64,000 nucleotides of DNA, taken from positions 764,391 to 828,390 of the forward strand of contig PMTM01000006.1 of the NCBI GenBank assembly GCA_003167365.1, in the 5' to 3' direction. This DNA comes from Spartobacteria bacterium. Its GTDB lineage: Bacteria; Verrucomicrobiota; Verrucomicrobiia; Chthoniobacterales; UBA10450. The translations under genes were made by a program, and so were the position numbers. The notes under the pieces are model-generated. The model made no database searches. It was not told the origin of the DNA and was given only the letters and a program-made list of their open reading frames with translations. Positions within the stretch are counted from its first letter, which is position 1, and each line of letters opens with the position of its first letter. Of this stretch, positions 34,977 to 42,813 are shown piece by piece.

Positions 34977-36038
34977 ATGACAGCTCCACTTTTCCGGGAA
35001 GGCGGGCCGTACAAAGTGCGGCGCACAGGCCACGAACAATACGAAATGAGTATTCCGCTCCCCACCGATTCCGAAGGACGCGTCGCTCGTGAGTGCCCAT
35101 CGTCAACCTGCTCGCCAGGGTACTTCAAAGTGAAATCGGGCACGGGCATTACCCAAAACCATACCGAAGCGTTTTGCCCGTATTGCCGTTTCGGTAGCGA
35201 GCCGGGTAAGTTTTTCACAAAAGGCCAGGTAGAATACGCCAAGTCCGTTATGAAGCGGGAAGCGGTAGCGGGCGTCGAGGGCATGATGCGTGATGCTTTC
35301 GGCATTGGTTCTTCAGGTAAGAAAACGATTGGGGACGGTCCGATAAAGCTGGAGTTCAGCATTAAACGAGGCAGCCCGCCGTCTGTTTATCGTCCTTTTG
35401 AAGAGGCGTTACAAAGAACGGTGATTTGTCCGAAGTGCGGATTGGATCACGGTGTTTTTGGCTTAGCCGTTTGGTGTCCAGATTGTGGCGAGGACATTTT
35501 CCTGACGCACGTGGAGGCGGAATTGCGCGTAATACAAACGATGTTGTCGGACATTCCTCGGCGGCGCAAGGATCTCGGCCCTCGGATCGCTGCACGAGAT
35601 GAGGAAAATTGCTTAGAAGATGTCGTCTCGGTCTATGAGGCAGTGCTGCGGGCCATAGTGGTTCGAGAGTTGAGGAACCGTGGAAAAACCATGGAGGAGA
35701 TTCAAGACACTCTTAAACGTCGCGTTGGAAACAAGCTTCAGAGCGTTCTGCTTTCACAGGAAACAGTAGAACAACTGCTAGGGCGAAGGTTATTTGAACC
35801 ATTCGAACAACAGGAAATTGATCGATTGCGGCAAACGTTTGAGAAGCGGCATCCAATCACGCACAACCTTGGCGTCGTTGACCGAAAGTACTTGGAGCGT
35901 CTACGAACGGCAGAACGCGAAGGCCGCGAAATCCGGGTAACACCAGGCGAGGTGTCGGATGCCATTAGCGTTGTCCTGAAGATTGTGACTGACCTGCATC
36001 GCCGCCTTTTCGATCTGACCGCAAATGGAACCGTATGA
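34977..36038 (+). CDS. Uncharacterised zinc-ribbon protein of accessory block
   Basis: 353 residues from ATG 34977 (open from 34914). Cysteine pairs: CPSSTCSPGYF and FCPYCRF in the first 90 residues, and a clean zinc ribbon CPKCGLDHGVFGLAVWCPDCG near 190-210. The rest is helical, with a basic region (LKRRVGNKLQSVLL) and an RHPITHNLG segment resembling HEPN-type helices (R-x4-H within KRHPITHN). No family was recognised. The stop overlaps the next gene by four bases (ATGA), so the two are translated together. Possible role in nucleic-acid recognition within the six-gene block; this is inference. Confidence 0.7.
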   Translation: MTAPLFREGGPYKVRRTGHEQYEMSIPLPTDSEGRVARECPSSTCSPGYFKVKSGTGITQNHTEAFCPYCRFGSEPGKFFTKGQVEYAKSVMKREAVAGVEGMMRDAFGIGSSGKKTIGDGPIKLEFSIKRGSPPSVYRPFEEALQRTVICPKCGLDHGVFGLAVWCPDCGEDIFLTHVEAELRVIQTMLSDIPRRRKDLGPRIAARDEENCLEDVVSVYEAVLRAIVVRELRNRGKTMEEIQDTLKRRVGNKLQSVLLSQETVEQLLGRRLFEPFEQQEIDRLRQTFEKRHPITHNLGVVDRKYLERLRTAEREGREIRVTPGEVSDAISVVLKIVTDLHRRLFDLTANGTV

Positions 36039-36298
36039 ACTTTATCCATTCGCGTGAATATCTGAACCGTGGCAACGTCGTGCAGTTGGATTGTGATACG
36101 CAATGCAACTTCATGATTACCACCGACAGCGATTTTTCATCGTATCGATGCGGCGGTAGATTTCAGTATTACGGTGGGCACTATTCCCGATTCCCTGCAC
36201 GGATCGCTATTCCCCATTCTGATAACTGGAACATCATCGTCGATCTTGGCGGCGGCAGAGCGAATATCCGTTATAACATTAGTATACTAAGGGGCTAG
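36035..36298 (+). CDS. DUF1883-family small protein
   Basis: 87 residues; MNFIHSREYLNRGNVVQLDCD, MITTDSDFSSYRCGGRFQYYGGHYSRFPARIAIPHSDNWNIIVDLGGGRANIRY is a near-complete DUF1883 domain, a compact beta-rich unit of unknown function often coupled with other accessory genes. Overlaps the zinc-ribbon gene by ATGA. It is the last gene of the block bounded by the two direct repeats. Confidence 0.82.
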   Translation: MNFIHSREYLNRGNVVQLDCDTQCNFMITTDSDFSSYRCGGRFQYYGGHYSRFPARIAIPHSDNWNIIVDLGGGRANIRYNISILRG

Positions 36299-36573
36299 GC
36301 GGCTGACCGAGGATATCTGTTTTGCCTGGCGCAGAAAGACTCAAGAGGGGAGTAGGCCAATCTCCTTTACAAGAGCAGGCGCTTCAGACTATCCAGCGAT
36401 GCGCCCCTCATGATCGCAATCTCGTATCGCCGGGAAGATTCACTACCCATTGCGTAGGGATTCGAGCGGGGGTGACAGCGAGCATAAATGTTCTTCCGTA
36501 ATTGGAGGAACGGATCTCGACACCCTTATGCTTAGGTCTCTCGGAATCTCGAAAAGGAGATGTGGACGATTTC
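36299..36573. other. Intergenic stretch holding direct repeat B
   Basis: 275 bp between the DUF1883 gene and the convergent HEPN-like gene. It contains direct repeat B (36453-36545). On the minus strand a 25-codon frame ending SLDSLKRLLL begins at 36450, exactly beside the repeat, too short to call. No other gene, terminator or promoter was recognised. Confidence 0.5.
36453..36545 (+). repeat. Direct repeat B, second copy of element end
   Basis: CGTAGGGATTCGAGCGGGGG... matches repeat A (32360-32452) in the same orientation. Matching continues through AGCATAAATG, TTCCGT, TTATGCT and TCTC blocks. The flanking DNA on the left differs from yifB, so it marks either the left end of a second, related insertion or an internal attachment-like site. 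Confidence 0.72.
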
Positions 36574-37554
36574 TTATTCTTGAGGCCGATGTTCTTGGAA
36601 GATTTGCGGGCGAATGTCTCGATCGCAGAACTGCCTGATCACCGTCGCGGCGGTTAGTTGGCATAAACAAAGCCCATTCGAGACCGACCGAAAATCCTTT
36701 TCGGGACCTGAGTACCTATCATCCAAAGGCGGAAACAAGTGTGCGAGACTCTTGATAATTTCGAACTCTTTGAGCTGGCACAAGACGTTTGCGGCGTCCG
36801 TGAGTCCGATGATGTCGTGACCAAGCTTTTTTAACTGCCGTTCGGTAGCGTTTCCTTTTTCGACCAGAAACGCTTTAAGGAATATTTCTGTTCCCATTCG
36901 CGCCGTCAAAATTGCCTTTGGATTTGGTCGCGGAGAATCAAGCAGAGCGATTGCCGCCCTTAACTCTCTGTCACCATTGTTCAAAAGCATCCAAGTTTTG
37001 GATCCCAAAGTCTTAAATCTGCGGATGTCGTCGAAGCCACATCCATAATCAGCGCAATCTGCCCAGTATAAAACGTAATTCCATAACTCATCCCTATCCT
37101 CCTGTAGTTCTTGCCTTACTGGATCCGGCATAGTTTCCAAAGCTTCCAAGGCATTTAGTTTTAAAGAACCCCAGAAAACGGGAACCGACACGGGCCAAAA
37201 ATACGCATCGAAAAAGTAGCTCCCGGTAAACAACGATCCTATGTGGTGTGCATCTGCTGCAGATCGCGCTTTGAACCACTCAAATACTCTCGAAGCGCAC
37301 GATGATGAGAAGTCTATGATCGTATTGGTCTCTTTTGTGTATTCGAGTAATGCCTTAAATGACCGCTGCTTCTGAGCGATTGAATCGCGACGGTAGCGTT
37401 CGTTTGCGCGCGTTAGCCATTCTTCAGGAATATCAGCCGAGTTTACTGATGTAGCACCAAGCGCGGCGATGGCCTCATTCGACGCAGTGGAGCCGGCAAT
37501 ATGTGGGGCAAATTTGCCTGCGATAAACAAAAACCTTAACGAAGGGGTAATCAT
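36574..37554 (-). CDS. HEPN-like protein of unknown function
   Basis: 326 residues, mostly helical. The C-terminal third (ILTARMGTEIFLKAFLVEKGNATERQLKKLGHDIIGLTDAANVL) has the character of a HEPN domain: an alpha bundle with A-R-...-E-x-x-L-K-A-x-L and a conserved G-H. The N-terminal 200 residues are unrecognised, with an FTGSYFFDAYFWPVSVPVFW aromatic stretch. HEPN proteins are common RNases or partners in toxin-antitoxin and abortive systems; catalytic R-x4-6-H is not clear here. It points toward the 36453 repeat and is divergent from the PEP-CTERM gene. Confidence 0.55.
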   Translation of the reverse strand: MITPSLRFLFIAGKFAPHIAGSTASNEAIAALGATSVNSADIPEEWLTRANERYRRDSIAQKQRSFKALLEYTKETNTIIDFSSSCASRVFEWFKARSAADAHHIGSLFTGSYFFDAYFWPVSVPVFWGSLKLNALEALETMPDPVRQELQEDRDELWNYVLYWADCADYGCGFDDIRRFKTLGSKTWMLLNNGDRELRAAIALLDSPRPNPKAILTARMGTEIFLKAFLVEKGNATERQLKKLGHDIIGLTDAANVLCQLKEFEIIKSLAHLFPPLDDRYSGPEKDFRSVSNGLCLCQLTAATVIRQFCDRDIRPQIFQEHRPQE

Positions 37555-37753
37555 CAGAAAGCGTGCGCGTAATGTCTAAATATAATCGATCAATGCAAAG
37601 CCACTTCAAGAAGTCAGTGCAGGTATGTTCTTTAAGCCAAGGGTTCGGCGCGTCCCTTAGAATTCCCCCTTCTAGGAGAACTGTCTCGAAAGTGCTCCGT
37701 TCTCCTGTTTTGTACTGGCAAAACTGTGCCCCGCCTGTTCCCATTCGACTACG

Positions 37754-38905
37754 TTGAAATCAAAGGGGATTCGAGCGGTAGTCTTGTTCGTGGCGGCTTC
37801 CCTAGCGCCTATAGCGCACGCGCAGTACTTGTTCACCGACATTGCCGACAGTAACAGCGCTTACAATTTTTTCGGCTCGGAGCCAGCAATCGCAAACACA
37901 GGCGCGGTTTCGTTTTATTCCCAACTCGACAATGGATCTGAGGGAATTTTTTTGTTCTCTAATGGCACCGTTACAACAATTGCGCAGACAGCCAATGGCT
38001 ATTCGTCGATAGCAGGTGATACCGCCATCAGCAATTCGGGTTATGTTACCTTCAACGCCATCCACGGACCAAGTGATGGCCTGTTCTTGAGTAATGGAGC
38101 AAGCACAACGACGATTGCACAACAGGACCAAAACTTCAGTTCGGTTGACAATGCGCCTGCCGTGAATGGCTCGAACACCGTTGCCTTCTTTGCAAATTTA
38201 ACAAATGGTGTTGCCGGAATCTACTCAGGAAACGGTAGCAATACGATCACAATCGCTGACTCAACTAGCGGTCGGTTCTCATTATTCAGCCACCCTTCCA
38301 TCAACGACGCTGGTTTCGTGGCTTTTGCGGCGAGTCAATCTTCGGGGGCCGGTGCCGAAGTTGTGCGAGGCAATGGCGGGTTCCTCACGACAATTGCAGA
38401 TACGTCGAGTTCGAGCGCGTTCAGCGCGTTCGGCGGAGCAGCATCTATAAACTCGGCGGGCGGTGTGGCATTCTCGGCAACGCTAAAGGCCGGCGGGCGC
38501 GCAATTGCGTTTGGAAATGGCATCTCTCAACCCACGATAATTGCTGATACAAATGGCGCTTTCAGTAATTTCGCGAACGAACCCGCCTTGAATGACAACG
38601 GGCAAATCGCTTTTCTCGCATACGAAAAAGGTTCAGGTGCGACCGGCATTTTTACAGGCCCTGATTTAATCACCAACAAAGTCATTGCGACCGGTGACCA
38701 ATTATTCGGATCGACCGTTGACGCTTTAAATTTTTTTATTCACGGAGAGAACAATGACGGTCAGATCGTATTCTATTACCATTTAACTAATGGAGTCCGC
38801 GGGATCGCCGTTGCCACTATCCCAGAACCTCGCACTTGGATTCTTTTATTCGTGGCAGCGACCTGTTTTTATCCGTGGCGACTTCGTCGTTCATTTTCTA
38901 AATAA
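37754..38905 (+). CDS. Exported PEP-CTERM repeat protein
   Basis: 383 residues. A signal peptide (IRAVVLFVAASLAPIAHAQ) is followed by seven or so ~45-residue repeats of the NxxGxVAF type (PAIANTGAVSFYSQLDNGSEGIFLFSNG, PSINDAGFVAFAASQSSGAG, PALNDNGQIAFLAYEKGSGATGIFTG), probably a beta propeller. It ends in IPEPRTWILLFVAATCFYPWRLRRS, a PEP-CTERM sorting tail: motif, hydrophobic helix and basic end. It should be exported and processed by an exosortase, typical of Verrucomicrobia and relatives. Odd as cargo beside a recombinase; it may be a resident gene trapped between insertions. Confidence 0.85.
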   Translation: MKSKGIRAVVLFVAASLAPIAHAQYLFTDIADSNSAYNFFGSEPAIANTGAVSFYSQLDNGSEGIFLFSNGTVTTIAQTANGYSSIAGDTAISNSGYVTFNAIHGPSDGLFLSNGASTTTIAQQDQNFSSVDNAPAVNGSNTVAFFANLTNGVAGIYSGNGSNTITIADSTSGRFSLFSHPSINDAGFVAFAASQSSGAGAEVVRGNGGFLTTIADTSSSSAFSAFGGAASINSAGGVAFSATLKAGGRAIAFGNGISQPTIIADTNGAFSNFANEPALNDNGQIAFLAYEKGSGATGIFTGPDLITNKVIATGDQLFGSTVDALNFFIHGENNDGQIVFYYHLTNGVRGIAVATIPEPRTWILLFVAATCFYPWRLRRSFSK

Positions 38906-38975
38906 TGATATGCTCGTAGTTGTGGCCGGAAACGCCGGGGTGACCGAGAGGTGTTTCGTTCCTAGTTTGTAATAA

Positions 38976-40748
38976 CTATTTCCCCACTTCCGCGCGGCGT
39001 CGCAGGTACGCTTCATGCGCCTTAGCCGCGATGCAGCGACGACATTGGCCTTTGCGCGGATAAAATTCTTCCGCCGGAAACACATTGTTGCAGGCTGAGC
39101 AACGCCGCATTCCAGCCGGCACTGGATCAACAACTGTCAGCGCGAATGGAGTTGGGAGATGAATGGGCGGCGTCGAGAAACCCGCTCCAAGTTTCGCGGC
39201 GCTGGTCGCGTGTAAATCGTCGCGCAGTTTGAACGCGATGATCGAGCGATCTTTCACGTAAATTTCCGAGAACAGCGCGAGGATGATTGCCTTCTTTTCC
39301 TTCCGATTCGTCATCCGTTTGAATCGAAACGCTCCGCGGACGACTTTGCGGACGAGTTCTTCGGTGGATATGTCACGCTCGTCTTTTTGATCGGCCACGC
39401 GTCGATGCAATGACGCCATCTGCGTTTTGATCGTATCACGCCGGGTCCGCAATTCCTCCAATGTCATAGCGCCGACCTCGTACGCATCGAGTAGACGTTT
39501 ATCTTTTTGCTTTAGAGCTACGAGTTGCGATTCGCTGGTCGGTTTGGGGAACGGGTGGACGACTTCGCGAGTGCGTTGCAACGACTGATCGATGATTTGG
39601 GTTAGGGTGTTCGCATTCGTAAGCGTCTGGATCGCGAATGCTTCGATCAAACCGTCAACTTCGCGCTGACGAAGGTTGGGCTGTTTGCATCGGCCGAGCT
39701 CATCACAATAAGCGTAGTGGTTGCGTTTGCAGAAATATTGGCCTGAGCGGTTACCGCTCCGCCGTTTTCCCGATGAGCAATAAAATGGCTCGGCGCAATG
39801 GCCGCATCGGGCGACTCCAGTACCGTAGTTGTAGGCCCCATCTTGTTTTCGACTCTCCTGATGGTTGCGGCGCGTCTCGGTAATTCGCTGCTGAACAACG
39901 TTGAAGTCTTCCAGCGGGATGATGGGATCGATGATTTTTACCTTAATCACGTCATCCGGTGCGCGTTTTACCTTCACGCGGTAGAGTTTGCCGGTGCGAC
40001 TCACACGCTTCTCACCGCGCTTTTCTGAGATTATGCGCTCACCGGTCGCGTAGACGCGACGGGATAAAATGTTTCGGATCGTCCTGCCATTGAGGCCGAG
40101 CCGCCGTCCTAAGGCCGAGTAATTTCCGGTCTCGTTCAGAAATGCGCGGAAAATTTCGACGACATCTCGAGCCCGATCATTCCAGTACCACTTTTCTGTC
40201 GATCGCTCGTAGGAGAGACCCAGCGGGACGGTCAGGTAATTCGTCGGACATTTCGCGGTCCGGCGCTTGATTTCACAGGCCCCTTTTTGGCGCTCCTTAA
40301 TTAACTGGAGTTCATATCCTGAAATCGCGGATCTGATGTTTGCAAAAAGCGCCGAATCTTTGTTAGCCAGGTCATACTCGGTGTCGCCCGAGTATATAAT
40401 AGCGCCCGAATCCTTGAAAACCTGAAGGATGACATAGTCAGCGGGCTCAGTCGGCCGGAACAGTCGATCGAGATCTGCGACAACAAGCCCAATCCCGCGC
40501 GACACGATTTCTAGAATTTCGCGGATGTCTGGGTTGCGCAACATGTCAGACCCGGAGCCCGTGATCTCATAAATGCGCCGGCAGTGGAGATTCTTCCGCT
40601 GGATGGTTTCTTCGATTACCCGGCGCTGCCTCGCGATACCAGCGCGGTCATCGCGGGCTTGATCGGCAGTCGAAACGCGGATCAGGCCGACGACCTCACA
40701 AGGCGTCGATGTTTCGACGAACGGCGATGACTCGGGTTGAGCGGACAC
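38976..40748 (-). CDS. Large serine recombinase (site-specific integrase)
   Basis: 590 residues. Catalytic domain ~20-165 with the nucleophile Ser in VGLIRVSTADQ and the DRLFR motif in VVADLDRLFRPTEPAD. A recombinase domain follows (~185-300: NYLTVPLGLSYERSTEKWYWNDRARDVVEIFRAFL, GLNGRTIRNILSRRVYATGE), then zinc ribbon (ARCGHCAEPFYCSSGKR ... CKRNHYAYCDELGRCKQ) and a coiled-coil region (~400-470). A second small Cys cluster ends it (RRCSACNNVFPAEEFY, GQCRRC). Length and layout are those of phage- and ICE-type large serine integrases, which cut and join short att sites. It is preceded by a 72-residue gene and is divergent from the PolB operon. Confidence 0.95.
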   Translation of the reverse strand: MSAQPESSPFVETSTPCEVVGLIRVSTADQARDDRAGIARQRRVIEETIQRKNLHCRRIYEITGSGSDMLRNPDIREILEIVSRGIGLVVADLDRLFRPTEPADYVILQVFKDSGAIIYSGDTEYDLANKDSALFANIRSAISGYELQLIKERQKGACEIKRRTAKCPTNYLTVPLGLSYERSTEKWYWNDRARDVVEIFRAFLNETGNYSALGRRLGLNGRTIRNILSRRVYATGERIISEKRGEKRVSRTGKLYRVKVKRAPDDVIKVKIIDPIIPLEDFNVVQQRITETRRNHQESRKQDGAYNYGTGVARCGHCAEPFYCSSGKRRSGNRSGQYFCKRNHYAYCDELGRCKQPNLRQREVDGLIEAFAIQTLTNANTLTQIIDQSLQRTREVVHPFPKPTSESQLVALKQKDKRLLDAYEVGAMTLEELRTRRDTIKTQMASLHRRVADQKDERDISTEELVRKVVRGAFRFKRMTNRKEKKAIILALFSEIYVKDRSIIAFKLRDDLHATSAAKLGAGFSTPPIHLPTPFALTVVDPVPAGMRRCSACNNVFPAEEFYPRKGQCRRCIAAKAHEAYLRRRAEVGK

Positions 40749-40760
40749 AATTATAAAAAA

Positions 40761-40979
40761 TCAGTTCACGGGTTTTGCCACAATTGCCGGACCGGCTCTG
40801 CGTTGCGCCACGATCGCGGATGCGGCATCCCGAATGCGCGCGACATCGTCATCGGCGAGTGCTTCTGATAATGCTGCGATGAGCGCATCAATGCTCCGCT
40901 CTTCCTCCAGCGCAGATTCGACTAAACGCCGAACTAGCGGGGTGATAAGTTTTTCGTTAACGCTGTTTTGGTCAGACAC
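40761..40979 (-). CDS. Small helical protein coupled to the serine recombinase
   Basis: 72 residues, MSDQNSVNEKLITPLVRRLVESALEEERSIDALIAALSEALADDDVARIRDAASAIV..., two or three amphipathic helices and no DNA-binding motif that I can recognise. It starts the recombinase transcript and ends 12 bp before the recombinase ATG. Size and position suit a recombination directionality factor or a regulator, but this is positional inference only. Confidence 0.65.
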   Translation of the reverse strand: MSDQNSVNEKLITPLVRRLVESALEEERSIDALIAALSEALADDDVARIRDAASAIVAQRRAGPAIVAKPVN

Positions 40980-41078
40980 GTTGCGAATCTATGACCCCAG
41001 TTCGCAGTGTCTCTTGCTGCAAGCAGTCATCTTGCAGGCCGGAACAAGCTTGACCTACCGCGTAAGATTTTCTGCCTA

Positions 41079-42218
41079 ATGAACGATCCTACTGATTCCG
41101 ACTGGAACTGGTTCGCGAAGTTTCCTCATCGAGAAACGGGCAAGAAGCTACCTCGAAGTGCGGAAGACGAATTAATCCGCATGTGCGTCTGGGAATACGC
41201 GCGCGAGTGCAGACCGTTAGTCGAAGCGATCTCAAAATATCGTGACACCGTAAGAATTGGACAGCGAGCCCGTGAGGAGGCGGATGAGCTTGTCCAAGTC
41301 ATCGAGCGCATGGCGGGTCGTTTCAATTGGCGCTTTCTCTGTTCGCCGGATTTTCCGGACAAAGCTTGGTTAGACCTAAGTTCACGACGCTCGAATGCAT
41401 ATGCCGACTTCCCATTTGCGGAAAGAGCGTCGATTCGTCCAACGGATGTAACGATCGAAGTGAAGCATGGCAAAAGGACACGCCCACAAAAAGTCGATTG
41501 GTTGCCGACGCCGCCGCGTTTTTTCGGTGACCTAGGGAACTTTTTCAATAACAGAGATCCCGAAGTTCTGGGGCAGGTCAATCGATTCATCATCGAGGTA
41601 ATGACGGAACAGTTCCAGTGGTTTGGGGTTAGTGCTTTTCATTGTCTGGTAATTCCGGAGCAATTTTTTGAAGTTGTCGATCCGGAGGATTTAGCGGCAG
41701 CGTTGCGTAATCTATGCCACTCGCTTAACCGTCGGCGGCTCATACTAAATGAGCCTTCGAGCAGTCGATCGCATTATGCTTCCTATTTGGGTTGGCTTGC
41801 AACGATGCGTTTCGCGCATTTTTTCGACCGCAAGGAACAAAGGCAAAAAATAGCAGTGCTTAAAGAAGGACTCGTTTCCGGTAGGTTGGGGCGGAATGCC
41901 ACCGAGACAGCACTTGGATTTTTAACCAATCTCGGTCGAGCAGAGTTTCGCGCCAAGGCGGCAGATATCTATCGCAAAATGTTTAACCTCGGGTCAGACG
42001 CGGAACCAATTCATTTTCAAACTTTTGAAGAGATCGAGGCTGCAAGACGACAGCGTGCAACCGAAGACAGCTCGTTGGCGACTGTGAGAGTTCGGCAACA
42101 TGACAACAAGACCAAGATCCGAAGAGGATCAGGCAGTCGGCTCCGGCGAAATGCCGGAGGTAGTCGAACCAAATCAAACAAAGCAAAGCGCAGTGGTCGA
42201 AAAATACACCGGCGCTGA
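41079..42218 (+). CDS. Uncharacterised protein, first gene of PolB operon
   Basis: 379 residues from ATG 41079 (open from 41007). The N-terminal 120 residues are helical and charged (DELIRMCVWEYARECRPLVEAISKYRD); a W-L-P-T-P-P-R-F-F-G-D-L-G segment and a long helical region follow. The C-terminus is very basic (RRGSGSRLRRNAGGSRTKSNKAKRSGRKIHRR), suited to DNA binding. No family recognised. It is divergent from the recombinase pair with ~100 bp between starts, and its last 118 bp overlap the next gene in another frame. A role in replication or transfer is suggested only by context. Confidence 0.7.
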   Translation: MNDPTDSDWNWFAKFPHRETGKKLPRSAEDELIRMCVWEYARECRPLVEAISKYRDTVRIGQRAREEADELVQVIERMAGRFNWRFLCSPDFPDKAWLDLSSRRSNAYADFPFAERASIRPTDVTIEVKHGKRTRPQKVDWLPTPPRFFGDLGNFFNNRDPEVLGQVNRFIIEVMTEQFQWFGVSAFHCLVIPEQFFEVVDPEDLAAALRNLCHSLNRRRLILNEPSSSRSHYASYLGWLATMRFAHFFDRKEQRQKIAVLKEGLVSGRLGRNATETALGFLTNLGRAEFRAKAADIYRKMFNLGSDAEPIHFQTFEEIEAARRQRATEDSSLATVRVRQHDNKTKIRRGSGSRLRRNAGGSRTKSNKAKRSGRKIHRR

Positions 42219-42744
42219 CGTGCGTCGCAATCCCCACGAAGAATACAGTGGGATTCCCGTCGTTCAAACCACCGAGGAATCTACTCCAGCGGCGAGCCGC
42301 ATGAGTGTCGACGATCGGGGGTCGCTCACACCGGCCGAGCGTGCCGAGCTGGAATCAATTATGTTGCCTGCGCAGATCGAGGCGATTGAGGTTAGCCGCC
42401 GGTCGCGTGTCCAACGCCGCGCCAAAGCCAAGAAGGATATTCCAGAGTTAATCGCGGCGAATGCGGAGGAAATGATGGTGGAGGCGGTAAACAAACGCTT
42501 TTACTCGGCTAAAGGTGTGGCGACTTGGCTGGTCAACCATGGTTTGCATGAGCCAGTGCGAGTCTACAGCGCATTCGGCGCTGCCCTGGGCAGGCATGGA
42601 CTGAACTTGCCGTCCATGACCGTGAAAGGTCGTCGTTATAGCGACTTGGCCTGCATCGGATGGATTCAAGAGCAGAAGCGTTTGCGTCAAAGCACGATCG
42701 ACCAAATGGGAAACGATGTGCGGCACGCCGTCATCGCTGATTAA
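42100..42744 (+). CDS. Uncharacterised basic protein of PolB operon
   Basis: 214 residues. The first ~75 are polar and probably disordered; the remainder is helical and basic (RRSRVQRRAKAKKDIPELIAANAEEMMVEAVNKRFYSAKGVATWLVNHGL...). It overlaps the preceding gene by 118 bp in a different frame, which is long for a true pair, so the real start may lie later (for example ATG 42301 or 42361). The C-terminal half looks like a small DNA-binding fold (YSAKGVATWLVNHG ... VKGRRYSDLACIGWIQEQKRL). Function unknown; the next gene, 69 bp on, is the polymerase. Confidence 0.6.
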   Translation: MTTRPRSEEDQAVGSGEMPEVVEPNQTKQSAVVEKYTGADVRRNPHEEYSGIPVVQTTEESTPAASRMSVDDRGSLTPAERAELESIMLPAQIEAIEVSRRSRVQRRAKAKKDIPELIAANAEEMMVEAVNKRFYSAKGVATWLVNHGLHEPVRVYSAFGAALGRHGLNLPSMTVKGRRYSDLACIGWIQEQKRLRQSTIDQMGNDVRHAVIAD

Positions 42745-42813
42745 TCCACGCGCGCCGAAACCGGGCGGGAACTTCACACGAGTTCCCGCCCACAGGGCGC
42801 GATCACCCACGTT

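Noticed and set aside
36370-36450. 25-codon minus-strand frame ending SLDSLKRLLL beside repeat B
   Set aside because: Protein-like in composition but too short, without ribosome site or recognised family.
36450-36638. 62-codon plus-strand frame through repeat B whose start ([12 protein letters not shown]) is kept in repeat A
   Set aside because: Frame agreement is lost after an indel ~45 bp in, so the shared DNA is better read as a non-coding element end.
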